Origin: Synergistaceae bacterium
GTDB lineage: Bacteria; Synergistota; Synergistia; Synergistales; Synergistaceae
NCBI GenBank assembly: GCA_031264605.1
Contig: JAISDQ010000116.1
Location: forward strand, 1-10,233
Direction: 5' to 3'
DNA: 10,233 nt
Shown here in pieces: positions 1-7,912 of the stretch (the first letter of the stretch is position 1; each line of letters opens with the position of its first letter). The notes under the pieces were generated by a model, which did not search any database, was not told the DNA's origin, and saw nothing but the letters and a program-made list of their open reading frames with translations. Both the position numbers and the translations under genes were made by a program.

Positions 1-185
1 TTTTTCACGCCGAGTTCCGAAAAAGCGCGTTTGACCGGTTCCAACGCGCCGTTATGGCAGGTGTCCACTATGGCGGCTTCGTTCCCGTCGCGCAGCAGAT
101 ACGGCGACATCACGCCGCCTCCCTCGTATCCTGAATCGACGCAGTAAACGCCGTTTTTGTAGTCGTCGGCTATGGACGTTTCCAA
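1..185 (-). CDS. MBL-fold metallo-hydrolase, N-terminal part (cut by window edge)
   Basis: Only the first 61 codons are in the window; the gene runs off the left edge. Read from a TTG at 185-183, the protein contains NGVYCVDSGYEGGGVMSPYL (residues 11-30), then EAAIVDTCHNGALEPVKRAF. This is the first beta-strand pair of the metallo-beta-lactamase fold as found in small-molecule or thioester MBL hydrolases: 'I/VY-x-I/VD-x-G', a surface-exposed YLL strand, and 'AAIVDT' ahead of the metal-binding HxHxDH motif. That motif would lie beyond the edge, so catalysis cannot be confirmed. The TTG is chosen because GGAGG at 198-194 lies 8 nt upstream. Another in-frame TTG at 191-189 overlaps the rsmA stop but is too close to that Shine-Dalgarno. 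The gene begins 2 nt after the rsmA stop, which suggests translational coupling. The substrate is unknown. Confidence 0.72.
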   Translation of the reverse strand, partial: METSIADDYKNGVYCVDSGYEGGGVMSPYLLRDGNEAAIVDTCHNGALEPVKRAFSELGVK

Positions 186-187
186 TC

Positions 188-1018
188 TCAATTCCTCCGT
201 TTGGCGCATGAGGTCAATTTCGAGTCCTCCCGCAGCGACAGCCAATCCCGAAGTGTCAGTTCCTCCGGGCGCGAACGCGCGCCAAGCGAGTGCGCGGCCA
301 GTATCCCGGCGCAATCGTCTTTTTTTATGCCGAAGGCGCCTGCCCAATTGTTGACGAGCGTCTTTCGCCGCATGGCGAACGACCCCGAAAGCAGTTTCCT
401 CCACGCCGCGTCCCGCGGCAGGAGTGCGTGCGGGCTGTTTCCGGCATGCAGCGTTATTTCCGCAATCGCCGAATCCACTCGAGGAGAGGGGTAAAATGCA
501 GTGCGGGATACTTTCCGCGGCACGGTTGCCTGCCCCGCGGCCGCTATCGTCACCGAGAGAGGGTTGGATTCCCTGTTTCCCGCGCCGGCGGCAACGCGGG
601 ACGCCGCTTCGTCCTGAATCATCAGCAGCATGTAGCGCATATCGCTCCCGGCGAAAGATTCCAGCAGTTTCCACAGAAGAGGGGTCGTGATGTGGTACGG
701 CAAATTGGCTATGACGCGCGTCGGCGTTTCGTCCAATACCGAATAATCGAATTTCACGGCGTCGGCCCAGTGAAGCCGCAGCCTGTTATCTGAAGCGGCA
801 ATGGGTTCGAGGTACTCCTTCAGCCGGACGTCGGTCTCCACGGCGTCGACGCGCGCGCATCCCGAGGCGAGGATGCTTTTGGTAAGGGTTCCCGTTCCCG
901 GCCCTATCTCCAGTACCCTGTCCGCGGGGGTGAGCCGCGCGCGCTCGGTCATCCACGCGGACACCGATCTGTCGGTCAGGAAATTCTGCCCTATTTTGGT
1001 GTTGTGTCTGAACGCCAT
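188..1018 (-). CDS. rsmA: 16S rRNA (adenine1518-N6/adenine1519-N6)-dimethyltransferase RsmA (KsgA)
   Basis: RsmA transfers four methyl groups from S-adenosylmethionine to two adjacent adenines in the 3'-terminal helix 45 of 16S rRNA, late in 30S assembly. The 276-aa length is usual for the family. In order I see KIGQNFL (residues 8-14, the family N-terminal signature), the SAM-binding loop LEIGPGTGT (36-44), an acidic residue at the end of beta-2 (E61), D86 in the WADA segment, the catalytic NLPY (105-108) followed by HITTPLL, FYPSPRVDSAI (175-185), and the C-terminal RPEELTLRDW. All are characteristic of KsgA/Dim1 enzymes. The ATG at 1018 fits the expected N-terminus, but no strong Shine-Dalgarno precedes it, so reinitiation after the upstream efflux gene is possible (37-nt gap). 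Loss of KsgA is known to give kasugamycin resistance. Its position behind an efflux operon is noteworthy. Confidence 0.96.
   Translation of the reverse strand: MAFRHNTKIGQNFLTDRSVSAWMTERARLTPADRVLEIGPGTGTLTKSILASGCARVDAVETDVRLKEYLEPIAASDNRLRLHWADAVKFDYSVLDETPTRVIANLPYHITTPLLWKLLESFAGSDMRYMLLMIQDEAASRVAAGAGNRESNPLSVTIAAAGQATVPRKVSRTAFYPSPRVDSAIAEITLHAGNSPHALLPRDAAWRKLLSGSFAMRRKTLVNNWAGAFGIKKDDCAGILAAHSLGARSRPEELTLRDWLSLREDSKLTSCAKRRN
194..198 (-). promoter_or_regulatory. Shine-Dalgarno GGAGG of the MBL-fold gene
   Basis: GGAGG on the minus strand lies inside the last codons of rsmA, 8 nt before the TTG at 185-183. It decides between the two in-frame TTG codons (191 and 185) in favour of the second. 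Confidence 0.55.
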
Positions 1019-1055
1019 GGAGTACCGCGGAACCGCCGCACGGGCGGGATTTCGT

Positions 1056-2639
1056 TCAGCGATCTCGCTGCGGCGCGCCGACAGCGCTCGCGGCGGATTC
1101 CTCAGTCAGGGGGGCCCATCCTCCGCCGAGCGCCTTGAATATCCTTACCATGCCCGACGCCAACTGCCCCTCGCTCACCGCAAGCTGATCCTCCAGCGAG
1201 AGAAGCGCGGCCTCCGCGTTTATCACGTTGCTGAAGTCGGTCAGCCCGTTTCTGTACCTGTCGTCGGCCGCCTCGTAAGCCAGGCGGGCAGCGCTCATGC
1301 CGGCGCGGAGGGATTTGTTGCGCTCGATTTCCTGATAGTTGGCCGACAGGGCATCCCTGACTTCGGCAACCGCCTTCAGGACGACGCCCTCGTACAAGGC
1401 GAGCAACTGTTCCTCGCGGGCCGACTGCACTTCGATGTTCTTTCTGATTGCGCCCCCGTGGAATATGGGAAGCGTTATTCTCGGCCCGAAGCTGAAACCG
1501 AAGCTGTCGCCCGAGAACAGGCTCGATCCGGAGAGCGTTTCGAGGCCGATGGAGCCCGCCAGAAAGAACTTGGGGTACAGGTCGCGCTCGGCCGATTTTT
1601 TCCGCGACACCTGCGCGGCGAGCGCCCTTTCCGCCGCCCTTATGTCGGGCCTTTGCCTCAAGGCGTCCGCCGGAATGCCCGCGAGGGCGATCTCGGGTTT
1701 CGGAAGCGGACGGGGCGATATGAGGGAACTTTCCAGGCTGCCCGGCGTTCTGCCGGAGAGTATGGCGAGCGCGTTCATCACGGCCTCGATGTTCGATTTC
1801 AGCGTGGGAATTGAGGCTCTCGTGGTTTCAACCGTATATGTGGACTGATTTAACGCGAGCGTATCGACCAGCCCCGACTCATACAGGGACGAGATCATCG
1901 CGAGCGTTTCCTCCTGCAGCTCCAGATTGAGGTTCGCTATCCGCAGGCGCTCCTGCAGCGTGCGCAGCGACAGGTAATTTAGGGCCACTTCGGACGAGAG
2001 CGTCACCCAAGCGGAGTGAAGCGCGGCATGGGAGGATTCGAGGTCAGCTTCGGCCGCTTCGGTCGCGAACTTTTTGCCGCCGAATATGTCGATCTCCCAC
2101 GACGCGTCGAGGCCGAGACTCGTCGTCTCCACTCTGGCCCCTTTCCCAGTCGAATTTTCGGATGATTTGGAATTGGTCCAGGAAGCGGGGCTGTCAAGCT
2201 GCGGGAGCACCGCCGATTTGCTTATGCCGAGAGCGGCCCGCGCCTCCAGCACTTTCGCGCGCGACGCGCGCAGATCCCTGTTGTTTTTGATCGATTCGGC
2301 TATGAGGTCGCGGAGAGTTCCGTCGCCGAACGTATTCCACCAATCGGCCAGGGCTCCGGCCGACAGTTCGGAGGTTTCCCCCGATGCGTATCCGTTTTCG
2401 TATTTGCGCGCGAGTTCGCGCCAATCGCCGCTGCGCACCGCCTCGTCGTCCGAAATGACCGCGGCCTCGTCGGGGGCCTTCTCCGCCGATCTGTCGTACT
2501 TGCGCAGGAGCGCCTCCCACGCCTCGTCGACGGATGCCGCCGCGTCAGCGGGACAGGCGGCGGCCGCCGCGCACAAGGCCATGATTATCGCCGCGAGCGT
2601 TGCGAGCGCCGTTTTAATTTGTCTCGTTTTGGGTTTCAT
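1056..2639 (-). CDS. RND efflux outer-membrane factor, NodT/OprM (TolC-like) family
   Basis: This is the outer-membrane channel of the tripartite pump, forming a trimeric beta-barrel with a periplasmic alpha-helical tunnel. The 527-aa protein begins with a basic, hydrophobic signal sequence (about residues 1-34). It then carries the OEP signatures: DWWNTFGDGTLRDLI (99-113) with NNRDLRASRAKVLEARA after it, LGLDASWEIDIFG, the RPDIRAAERALAA repeat-linker motif, the glycine/serine-rich strand segments before PRITLPIFHGG, and the second helical half with EVRDALS. About 65 mostly acidic, probably helical residues lie between the signal peptide and the WW motif, which is longer than in OprM-like proteins as I know them. 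The lipobox is poor (AAAC, Cys29), so lipidation is doubtful. The ATG overlaps the RND gene's 3' end by 26 nt but is supported by GGAGG 9 nt upstream. Confidence 0.93.
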   Translation of the reverse strand: MKPKTRQIKTALATLAAIIMALCAAAAACPADAAASVDEAWEALLRKYDRSAEKAPDEAAVISDDEAVRSGDWRELARKYENGYASGETSELSAGALADWWNTFGDGTLRDLIAESIKNNRDLRASRAKVLEARAALGISKSAVLPQLDSPASWTNSKSSENSTGKGARVETTSLGLDASWEIDIFGGKKFATEAAEADLESSHAALHSAWVTLSSEVALNYLSLRTLQERLRIANLNLELQEETLAMISSLYESGLVDTLALNQSTYTVETTRASIPTLKSNIEAVMNALAILSGRTPGSLESSLISPRPLPKPEIALAGIPADALRQRPDIRAAERALAAQVSRKKSAERDLYPKFFLAGSIGLETLSGSSLFSGDSFGFSFGPRITLPIFHGGAIRKNIEVQSAREEQLLALYEGVVLKAVAEVRDALSANYQEIERNKSLRAGMSAARLAYEAADDRYRNGLTDFSNVINAEAALLSLEDQLAVSEGQLASGMVRIFKALGGGWAPLTEESAASAVGAPQRDR

Positions 2640-5600
2640 CCGGGATATCCTCCACTTCGTTCTTCCTCGAAAACAATAGAGAGCCGAACAGCCTCTTTAT
2701 CCTCTCCCTGTTCGTCTGGAGCACCGTATAGAGCCCAGGGATCAGGAATATTCCGAACACGGTCGCCATACTCATTCCGAAGAACATCGTAGTTCCAACG
2801 TGCAGCCTGCTTCCCGCGCCGGCTCCCTTCGCGACGAGCATCGGAGCTACGCCTATGACGCAGGTGAGCGCCGTCATCATCACGGATCTGAAACGTTCAC
2901 GCCCCGCCTCGGCCGCCGACTCCAGTATCGGGCGTCCGTAAACTTCGTGCTGTTCCTGCGCGAACTCGATGATCAGGATGGCGTTTTTGGCCGCGAGTCC
3001 CAGCAGAAGCAATATCCCGAGCTGCGTGTAGATGGAGATCGATATCTGCATGACTTTGAGCCCGACAAGGGCGCCGAGGGCAGCGACGGGCAGCGACAGA
3101 ATGACGCCCATCGGCACCGTCCAGCTTTCGTACTGGGCCACCAGGAAGAGATAGCCGAACACCAGGGCTATGACTATTATGATCAGAGTTTGCCCGGCCG
3201 CCTGCTGTTCCTGATAGGTCATTCCCGACCATTCGATCGCGTAGCCGTCGGGAAGATCGCGCGCCAGTTCCTGTACCCGCGTTATTCCCTGTCCTGTGGA
3301 GAATCCAGGGTTCATTATGGCGCTGATCTTGGCGCTGGGGTAAAGGTTATACCTGCTTATGGAACGGGGCTCCAGCGTCTGCCGCACGGTGGTGAGCGCC
3401 CCTATGGGGACGCGCGCCCCCGACGAGCTTTTCACATAGAGACCGCTTATGCTGTCCTTTCTGTTCCGGTACATCCAGTCGCTTTGAATTATGACCTTGT
3501 TCACCTGAGAGCCGATATTTATGTCGTTGACGTAAGCGGTGCCGAAGTATGCCTGGATCGTGTCGAATATGTTCGACACCGGAACGCGCATTATCTCAGC
3601 TTTTTCCCTGTCGATATCGAGGAACAGGTGAGGGGTGTCCGCCGTGTAAGAGCTGAACGCGAACATGAATTCCGGCGACTGGAACAGCTTCATCATGAAC
3701 TCGTTCATCACCTGCGCGAGTTTTACCGGGTCGCCGTCCATTCTCGACTGAAACTGCATTTCGATCCCGGAACCCATGCCCAGGCCCGGTATCGCGGGCG
3801 GAGACACTAGGTTTATGCTTGCGCCGGTGATTCCGGCCGCCGCCGCCTGCGCTTTGGCGTATATCGCTTCCTGGCTCAGATCGGGCGTATCGCGCAAACC
3901 CCAGCTGTCGAGGGCTAAAACGATAGTGGCGACGTTTTCCCCCGAATCCCCGGCCATGCTGAATCCCTCTATCCCAATTACCAGCTTTACGCCCGGAATC
4001 GACCTTATCTGGGGGACTAGTTCGTTCAGCACTTCCCTCGTTCTGGCCTGATTCGCGCCCTCGGGGAGCTGGATCAGGGCGAGTATCATGCCCTGGTCTT
4101 CGGTGGGGATGAACTCGGTCGGGCTCGTCCTGAATAAGTAGTAAGACGAGCCGGCGACCGCGGCGAAAAGGATTATGACCACCAGCGCCTTGCGGGCAAT
4201 CCACATGGCTCCGCTCACATAACCCCTGGTACACGCCGAGAGCCCCTTATTGAACCACGCGAGGGGACCGCGCTTCTTGGGTTTGACGTTGTCGAGCATA
4301 TGGGCGCACATCGCTGGGCTGAGGGTGAGGGCGACGATGAGCGAGAACACCACCGAGAACGATATGGTGACGGCGAACTGGCGGTATATGATCCCCGTGA
4401 TGCCTCCCATGAAGGTGACCGGAACGAATATAGCGAGGAACACGAGCGTCGTGGCGGTCATCGGCCCCGTCACGTCCTTCATGGCCTGTACTGTCGCGTC
4501 GCGCGAATTCACGCCGTCGCGCTCCATGATGAACATGACGCGCTCGACGACGATTATGGCGTCGTCCACGACCGTGCCTATGACCAGCACGAGGCCGAAC
4601 AGCGTCAGAATGTTGATGCTGAAACCCAAGACCGACAGCCCGATGAACGTCGCAATGAGCGATATGGGAATGGCCGCGACCGGCACGAGCGTGACGCGCC
4701 AGTCCTGAAGGAAGAGGTAACAGACGAACACCACGAGGCTGAATGTCAGCGCGAGCGTCGTCAGTATCTCGTTTATGGTCTCGCTCACATATTCGGTGGA
4801 GTCGTATCCCATGACGAACTCCACGTCGTCGGGAAGCGTTTCGGACAGCTCGTCGATGGTGTTTTCCACCGCTCTCATGACGTCCAGGGCGTTGGCGCCG
4901 GGCGCCTGCGAGAGCATCATGGCGGCTACGGGGGAAACGTTCAGCGAGGCGTTCATCGAATAACTCTCCGAGCCGAGTTCTATCCTGGCGACGTCTTTGA
5001 GCTTGACCATGCTGCCCTGTTCCGTGGTTTTGATGATTATATCCTCGAACTCCCTGACGCTCGACAGACGCCCGCGGGCCGCGAGCGAATACACTATCGC
5101 GCTCTCGGAAGCGGTGTTCATGAGGCCCGAGCCGATGGAACCGAGCGAGGCCTGTTTGTTCTGGCCCGCTATGGCGCTGGCGACGTCGGACGCGCCCAGA
5201 CCGCGCGAGGCGAGTTTTTCCGGGTCAAGCCAGACTCTTATGCTGTAACGCGCCCCGAACACCTGGACGTCGCCGACGCCCGGTATACGCTTCAATACGT
5301 TGCTCACGTTATTGTACGCGTAATCGAGCAGGTAGAGAGCGTCATGCGTTCCCTGGGGAGACGAGAGCGCCACCATGCCCAGCATGTCGGAAAAACTCTT
5401 TTCTACGGTGAGCCCTCGCTGAGTCACCTCCGCCGGCAAAAGCGGAGTTACCTGCTGTATCCTGTTTTGCACGTTGATGAGCGCCATGTCCGGGTCCGCG
5501 CCGGTCCTGAACGTTATCGTCAGGTTGTACATGCCGGAGTTGCTCGACGTCGATTCCATATAGAGCATGTCGTCGACGCCGTTCATGGATTCCTCCAAGG

Positions 5601-5793
5601 GCGCGCCCAGGGTATTAGCCACGGTCGACGCGTCAGCGCCGGGGTACGAGGCGTGCACCTGCACCGTGGGCGGCGAGACGTCGGGATACTGTTTGACGGG
5701 AAGATTGATGCCCGCTATCGCGCCGGCTAGCACGAGGACGCACGCTATCACCATCGCGAAACGCGGCCTTCTTATGAAAAAATTAGAGAACAC
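2614..5793 (-). CDS. RND multidrug efflux transporter, AcrB/MexB-type (HAE1 family)
   Basis: This is the inner-membrane proton/drug antiporter of the pump, at 1059 aa close to AcrB/MexB length. The start MFSNFFIRRPRFAMVIA is the family's first transmembrane helix, followed by LPVKQYPDVSPPTVQVHASYPGA. The proton-relay residues are all present: the Asp pair D410-D411 in TM4 (GTVVDDAIIVVE), K936 in TM10 (GLAAKNAILIIEFA), and R967 and T974 in TM11 (RFRSVMMTAL). They correspond to AcrB D407/D408, K940, R971 and T978. Two large periplasmic loops (about 35-335 and 560-865) form the porter and docking domains. The start codon is GTG, 3 nt after the adaptor stop, with a purine-rich GAAGAAGGG upstream. 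The docking-domain strands and FIPTEDQG motif (561-568) indicate a drug (HAE1) pump and not a metal (HME) pump. The substrate spectrum cannot be read from sequence. Confidence 0.97.
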   Translation of the reverse strand: MFSNFFIRRPRFAMVIACVLVLAGAIAGINLPVKQYPDVSPPTVQVHASYPGADASTVANTLGAPLEESMNGVDDMLYMESTSSNSGMYNLTITFRTGADPDMALINVQNRIQQVTPLLPAEVTQRGLTVEKSFSDMLGMVALSSPQGTHDALYLLDYAYNNVSNVLKRIPGVGDVQVFGARYSIRVWLDPEKLASRGLGASDVASAIAGQNKQASLGSIGSGLMNTASESAIVYSLAARGRLSSVREFEDIIIKTTEQGSMVKLKDVARIELGSESYSMNASLNVSPVAAMMLSQAPGANALDVMRAVENTIDELSETLPDDVEFVMGYDSTEYVSETINEILTTLALTFSLVVFVCYLFLQDWRVTLVPVAAIPISLIATFIGLSVLGFSINILTLFGLVLVIGTVVDDAIIVVERVMFIMERDGVNSRDATVQAMKDVTGPMTATTLVFLAIFVPVTFMGGITGIIYRQFAVTISFSVVFSLIVALTLSPAMCAHMLDNVKPKKRGPLAWFNKGLSACTRGYVSGAMWIARKALVVIILFAAVAGSSYYLFRTSPTEFIPTEDQGMILALIQLPEGANQARTREVLNELVPQIRSIPGVKLVIGIEGFSMAGDSGENVATIVLALDSWGLRDTPDLSQEAIYAKAQAAAAGITGASINLVSPPAIPGLGMGSGIEMQFQSRMDGDPVKLAQVMNEFMMKLFQSPEFMFAFSSYTADTPHLFLDIDREKAEIMRVPVSNIFDTIQAYFGTAYVNDINIGSQVNKVIIQSDWMYRNRKDSISGLYVKSSSGARVPIGALTTVRQTLEPRSISRYNLYPSAKISAIMNPGFSTGQGITRVQELARDLPDGYAIEWSGMTYQEQQAAGQTLIIIVIALVFGYLFLVAQYESWTVPMGVILSLPVAALGALVGLKVMQISISIYTQLGILLLLGLAAKNAILIIEFAQEQHEVYGRPILESAAEAGRERFRSVMMTALTCVIGVAPMLVAKGAGAGSRLHVGTTMFFGMSMATVFGIFLIPGLYTVLQTNRERIKRLFGSLLFSRKNEVEDIPDETQNETN
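2649..2653 (-). promoter_or_regulatory. Shine-Dalgarno GGAGG of the outer-membrane factor, inside the RND gene
   Basis: The minus strand reads GGAGG followed by 9 nt and ATG (2639-2637). It lies within the last codons of the transporter gene, so the 26-nt gene overlap is real and not an over-long start call. It suggests translational coupling of channel to transporter. Confidence 0.65.
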
Positions 5794-5796
5794 GGT

Positions 5797-7110
5797 TCAG
5801 TTTTTCCCTTCTTCCAAGTTACCGTCGTCGGATTGCCCGACGGCGGGCAGGTCATATCCAGATTCTCTCGCCAGTTCGGCGGGGGTTTTGGACGCCCCTA
5901 TCACGGGGTAGCTGGGCCGCACGGGCGACTCGGGGCGCACGTTCTGAAGCCCGCTCACTATGACTTTTTCTCCCGCCGCGAGCCCAGAAACTACCTCTCT
6001 CGACGCGCCTATCTCCGCGCCGAGCGTCACGTCGCGCCGGTGCGCCAGGTCTCCGTCACCGATCACATAGACGTAGTCGCTAGCGGCGTCGGACATGACG
6101 GCTCCCTGCGGGACGATTGGCGCCACGTGGCTTTCGAGCGGCTTGGTCGCTACTTTCACCAGCGAACCCGGTATGAGCGCCCCGTCTTTGTTTTCAAACC
6201 GCAGGTGAAGCGTAATGGAGCCGGTTGAGGAGTCCATCTCGTTGTCCTCGAAATCGCGCGTCCCGCGCGATTCGTACAACGTGCCGTCGGCCAGCGTAAG
6301 CGTCGTATCGTAGACCGGCGCGTCGGAGGCCTGAAATGCCTTTATCTGTTCCATGTACTCCCTGTCGGGCATCGCGAAAGACACCCTTACGGGATCGGTC
6401 TGCACTATCGTGGCGAGTGGGTCGGAGGCGGCCGATACAAAATTGCCCTTCGTGACGTTCACGCGCCCGATGCGTCCGGTTATCGGCGACGCTATCTTCG
6501 TGTAGCCGAGGTCTATTTCGGCCAGTTTGAGCGCGGCCCTGGCCTGTTCGACAGACGCGCGGTTCTGCTGTACGTCGCTCGCCGACATGTCGAGGTCGTT
6601 CGCCGATATGCTTCGCTTGTCGACGGTTTTCAGGCGGTCGTTGTATTTCGACGCGCGCGACAGGCTGGCCTGCGCCTTCGACAGATCCGCGCGGCGCAGC
6701 GCCACGGTCGCCTCGTACTGGGCGCGGTCTATGGTGAACAGCGGATCGCCCTCGCTCACGACCGAGCCCTCCTTGAAATGAACCGATTCTATCTGCCCGG
6801 CGGCACGCGGGCGGACCTGGACGGTCTGGATGGGCTCGACTTTTCCGATGTACTCGCGTCCTATGGACAAATCCGCGTCGGCGATCACGTGTCCCACGAC
6901 CGGCGTCGCCCGGGGCGCTTCCGGAACCGCGGCCGAGGCCGCCCCGGCGCTGACCTGCGGATCGAGGTCCCGAGCGTCGCCATTCGAGCCGAAATGTGAC
7001 GATAAAAACAGGGCCAGCACTCCCATGAGCGCCAGCGCCGCTATCGATTTCAGTATATTCAATCCAGTTCCTCCCATATGAGCTTGCCTTCCTCTTATCC
7101 GTGAAAACAT
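5797..7110 (-). CDS. RND efflux periplasmic adaptor (membrane fusion protein, AcrA/MexA family)
   Basis: This adaptor links the RND transporter to the outer-membrane channel in the periplasm. The 437-aa reading has a hydrophobic N-terminal segment (about 18-38) without a lipobox cysteine, so it is a signal peptide or an uncleaved anchor and not a lipoprotein as in AcrA. Then come the first beta-barrel strand with REYIGKVEPIQTVQVRPRAAG (85-105), the first lipoyl half (VHFKEGSVVSEGDPLFTID, 110-128), an alpha-helical coiled-coil hairpin (about 131-200) rich in Ala, Arg and Gln, the second lipoyl half (LGYTKIASPITGRIGRVNV), the beta-barrel domain and a membrane-proximal domain ending near LQNVRPESPVRPSYPV. 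An alternative ATG at 7077-7075, 11 codons in, has AGGAAGG about 9 nt upstream and gives a more normal signal sequence. The far start has AAGGAG about 12 nt upstream. Both are possible. Confidence 0.95.
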   Translation of the reverse strand: MFSRIRGRQAHMGGTGLNILKSIAALALMGVLALFLSSHFGSNGDARDLDPQVSAGAASAAVPEAPRATPVVGHVIADADLSIGREYIGKVEPIQTVQVRPRAAGQIESVHFKEGSVVSEGDPLFTIDRAQYEATVALRRADLSKAQASLSRASKYNDRLKTVDKRSISANDLDMSASDVQQNRASVEQARAALKLAEIDLGYTKIASPITGRIGRVNVTKGNFVSAASDPLATIVQTDPVRVSFAMPDREYMEQIKAFQASDAPVYDTTLTLADGTLYESRGTRDFEDNEMDSSTGSITLHLRFENKDGALIPGSLVKVATKPLESHVAPIVPQGAVMSDAASDYVYVIGDGDLAHRRDVTLGAEIGASREVVSGLAAGEKVIVSGLQNVRPESPVRPSYPVIGASKTPAELARESGYDLPAVGQSDDGNLEEGKN

Positions 7111-7161
7111 TTCCCTCTTCGTCTCCTTTTATACAGTAGGATTGTTAAAAGCGGCAGGATT

Positions 7162-7818
7162 TCATGCGGAACGCGCGGGCGCGTTTTCGCCGAGATTGAC
7201 GTTATCCCCGCTTCTCAGTTCTTTTTCCAGGGCGCCGAATATAAAATCGGTATATTTGGAAAAATCCATGCTGAATATCTCGCTCAAATGGAAGAAAAAC
7301 ATCCCGTGAAAGATGGCGGACAGCAGGGTCGCTATTTCGTGCGCCGTAAAATCGGTGCGTACCTCATGCCTTTCCTGATGCAACGCTACGACGCGCTTCA
7401 CCATTTCCAGTTCGAGCCTAGTCTTTTCCGATATAATTTCCTTGACGGCCGCGCTTGTTTCTTCGGGCCATTCGTATCCTCTGTGCAGCAATTTTTTGAT
7501 TTTTTGCGTGCGTTCGCTCGGGTCGGCTTTACTGAGTTTCTTGCGGAAAAATCTCCGCAGGTCCTCGAAATTCTCGGGCGGGTTTCCGTCCTCTATGAAA
7601 TCGAGGCGGTTTTTTTCGCACAAATCCCGAATGAGATTAACGAGCAAGTCGCTCTTGTTCTTGAAATGCCAATACACTGCCCCCTTCGAGAGCCCAACGC
7701 GGCTCGCTATTTCGTCGATCGAAACCGTGTTGAACGGTTTTTCGCTCATCACGCCCAGCGCGGATTCCAGAAGTTTTTTCCTGGTCTCGAGCGCCAATTC
7801 TTTAGTCTTCCTCGCCAA
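7162..7818 (-). CDS. TetR/AcrR-family transcriptional repressor of the efflux operon
   Basis: A 218-aa repressor by this start, close to the length of E. coli AcrR (215 aa). It opens with (M)ARKTKELALETRKKLL, almost the same opening as AcrR, followed by the helix-turn-helix (about residues 32-51) TVSIDEIASRVGLSKGAVYW and HFKNKSDLL. The C-terminal two-thirds is the variable ligand-binding and dimer domain, with several hydrophobic helices. The reading frame stays open upstream to an ATG at 7932, but that would place the gene's first codons on top of its own promoter. The ATG lacks a Shine-Dalgarno, and the extra 38 residues do not resemble the family. I therefore use the TTG at 7818-7816, preceded by GGGGG at 7832-7828 with a 9-nt spacer. 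It is the first gene of the leftward unit, 51 nt before the adaptor gene, and is probably autorepressed and induced by pump substrates. Confidence 0.92.
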   Translation of the reverse strand: MARKTKELALETRKKLLESALGVMSEKPFNTVSIDEIASRVGLSKGAVYWHFKNKSDLLVNLIRDLCEKNRLDFIEDGNPPENFEDLRRFFRKKLSKADPSERTQKIKKLLHRGYEWPEETSAAVKEIISEKTRLELEMVKRVVALHQERHEVRTDFTAHEIATLLSAIFHGMFFFHLSEIFSMDFSKYTDFIFGALEKELRSGDNVNLGENAPARSA

Positions 7819-7827
7819 ATCGCCGAA

Positions 7828-7832
7828 CCCCC
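7828..7832 (-). promoter_or_regulatory. Weak Shine-Dalgarno (GGGGG) before the TTG start of the tetR gene
   Basis: Five G residues on the minus strand, 9 nt before TTG 7818. They can pair with the anti-Shine-Dalgarno CCUCC through one G-U wobble. Together with the promoter at 7864-7893 this supports the TTG over the ATG at 7932. Confidence 0.4.
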
Positions 7833-7863
7833 ATTTCGGAAGATATTTGCACCGTGATGCGAA

Positions 7864-7893
7864 ATTATATATACATACGCGCACGTATGTCAA
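7864..7893 (-). promoter_or_regulatory. Consensus sigma-70 promoter of the tetR-efflux operon
   Basis: On the minus strand, TTGACA (7893-7888), an 18-bp spacer and TATAAT (7869-7864). Both hexamers are exact matches to consensus. Transcription would start near 7857, leaving a leader of about 40 nt before the TTG codon at 7818. It points into the repressor gene and the pump array behind it. I see no good second promoter in the 51 nt between tetR and the adaptor gene, so this is likely the main promoter of the whole unit. A strong promoter under a repressor is typical of TetR-controlled pumps. Confidence 0.82.
7873..7890. promoter_or_regulatory. Probable TetR/AcrR operator: perfect 7-4-7 inverted repeat
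   Basis: The plus strand reads ACATACG-CGCA-CGTATGT, a perfect 7-bp inverted repeat with a 4-nt centre. It covers nearly all of the promoter spacer and the last three bases of the -35 box, so a bound repressor would block RNA polymerase. The half-sites ACATAC/GTATGT are those of the known E. coli AcrR operator, but the distance between them is 6 bp here and 10 bp there. The neighbouring gene encodes an AcrR-like protein, which makes autorepression the natural reading (inference). Confidence 0.75.
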
Positions 7894-7912
7894 GATTGTC
7901 TTGGGAAAATAT

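Noticed and set aside
1030..1050. Short GC-rich hairpin (CCGCC-N5-GGCGG on the minus strand) between the outer-membrane factor and rsmA, considered as a terminator
   Set aside because: The stem is only five bases and is followed by GTTCCGCGG, not a T-run, so it is unlikely to stop transcription.
801..1814. A 337-codon plus-strand open frame across rsmA, the intergenic gap and the outer-membrane factor
   Set aside because: Both genes underneath are certain on the minus strand, and the plus-strand translation has no domain signature.
4300..5730. A 476-codon open frame on the plus strand opposite the RND transporter
   Set aside because: It lies wholly antisense to a full-length, motif-complete AcrB-type gene. 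The translation is Arg/His/Glu-rich with no recognisable domain and no Shine-Dalgarno that I can see. It is a GC-rich codon shadow.
7128..7157. Possible separate promoter for the adaptor gene (TATAAA at 7133-7128 on the minus strand)
   Set aside because: At 17-18 bp upstream there is only CTGCCG/TGCCGC, a poor -35 match, and no extended -10 TGn. Read-through from the tetR promoter is simpler.
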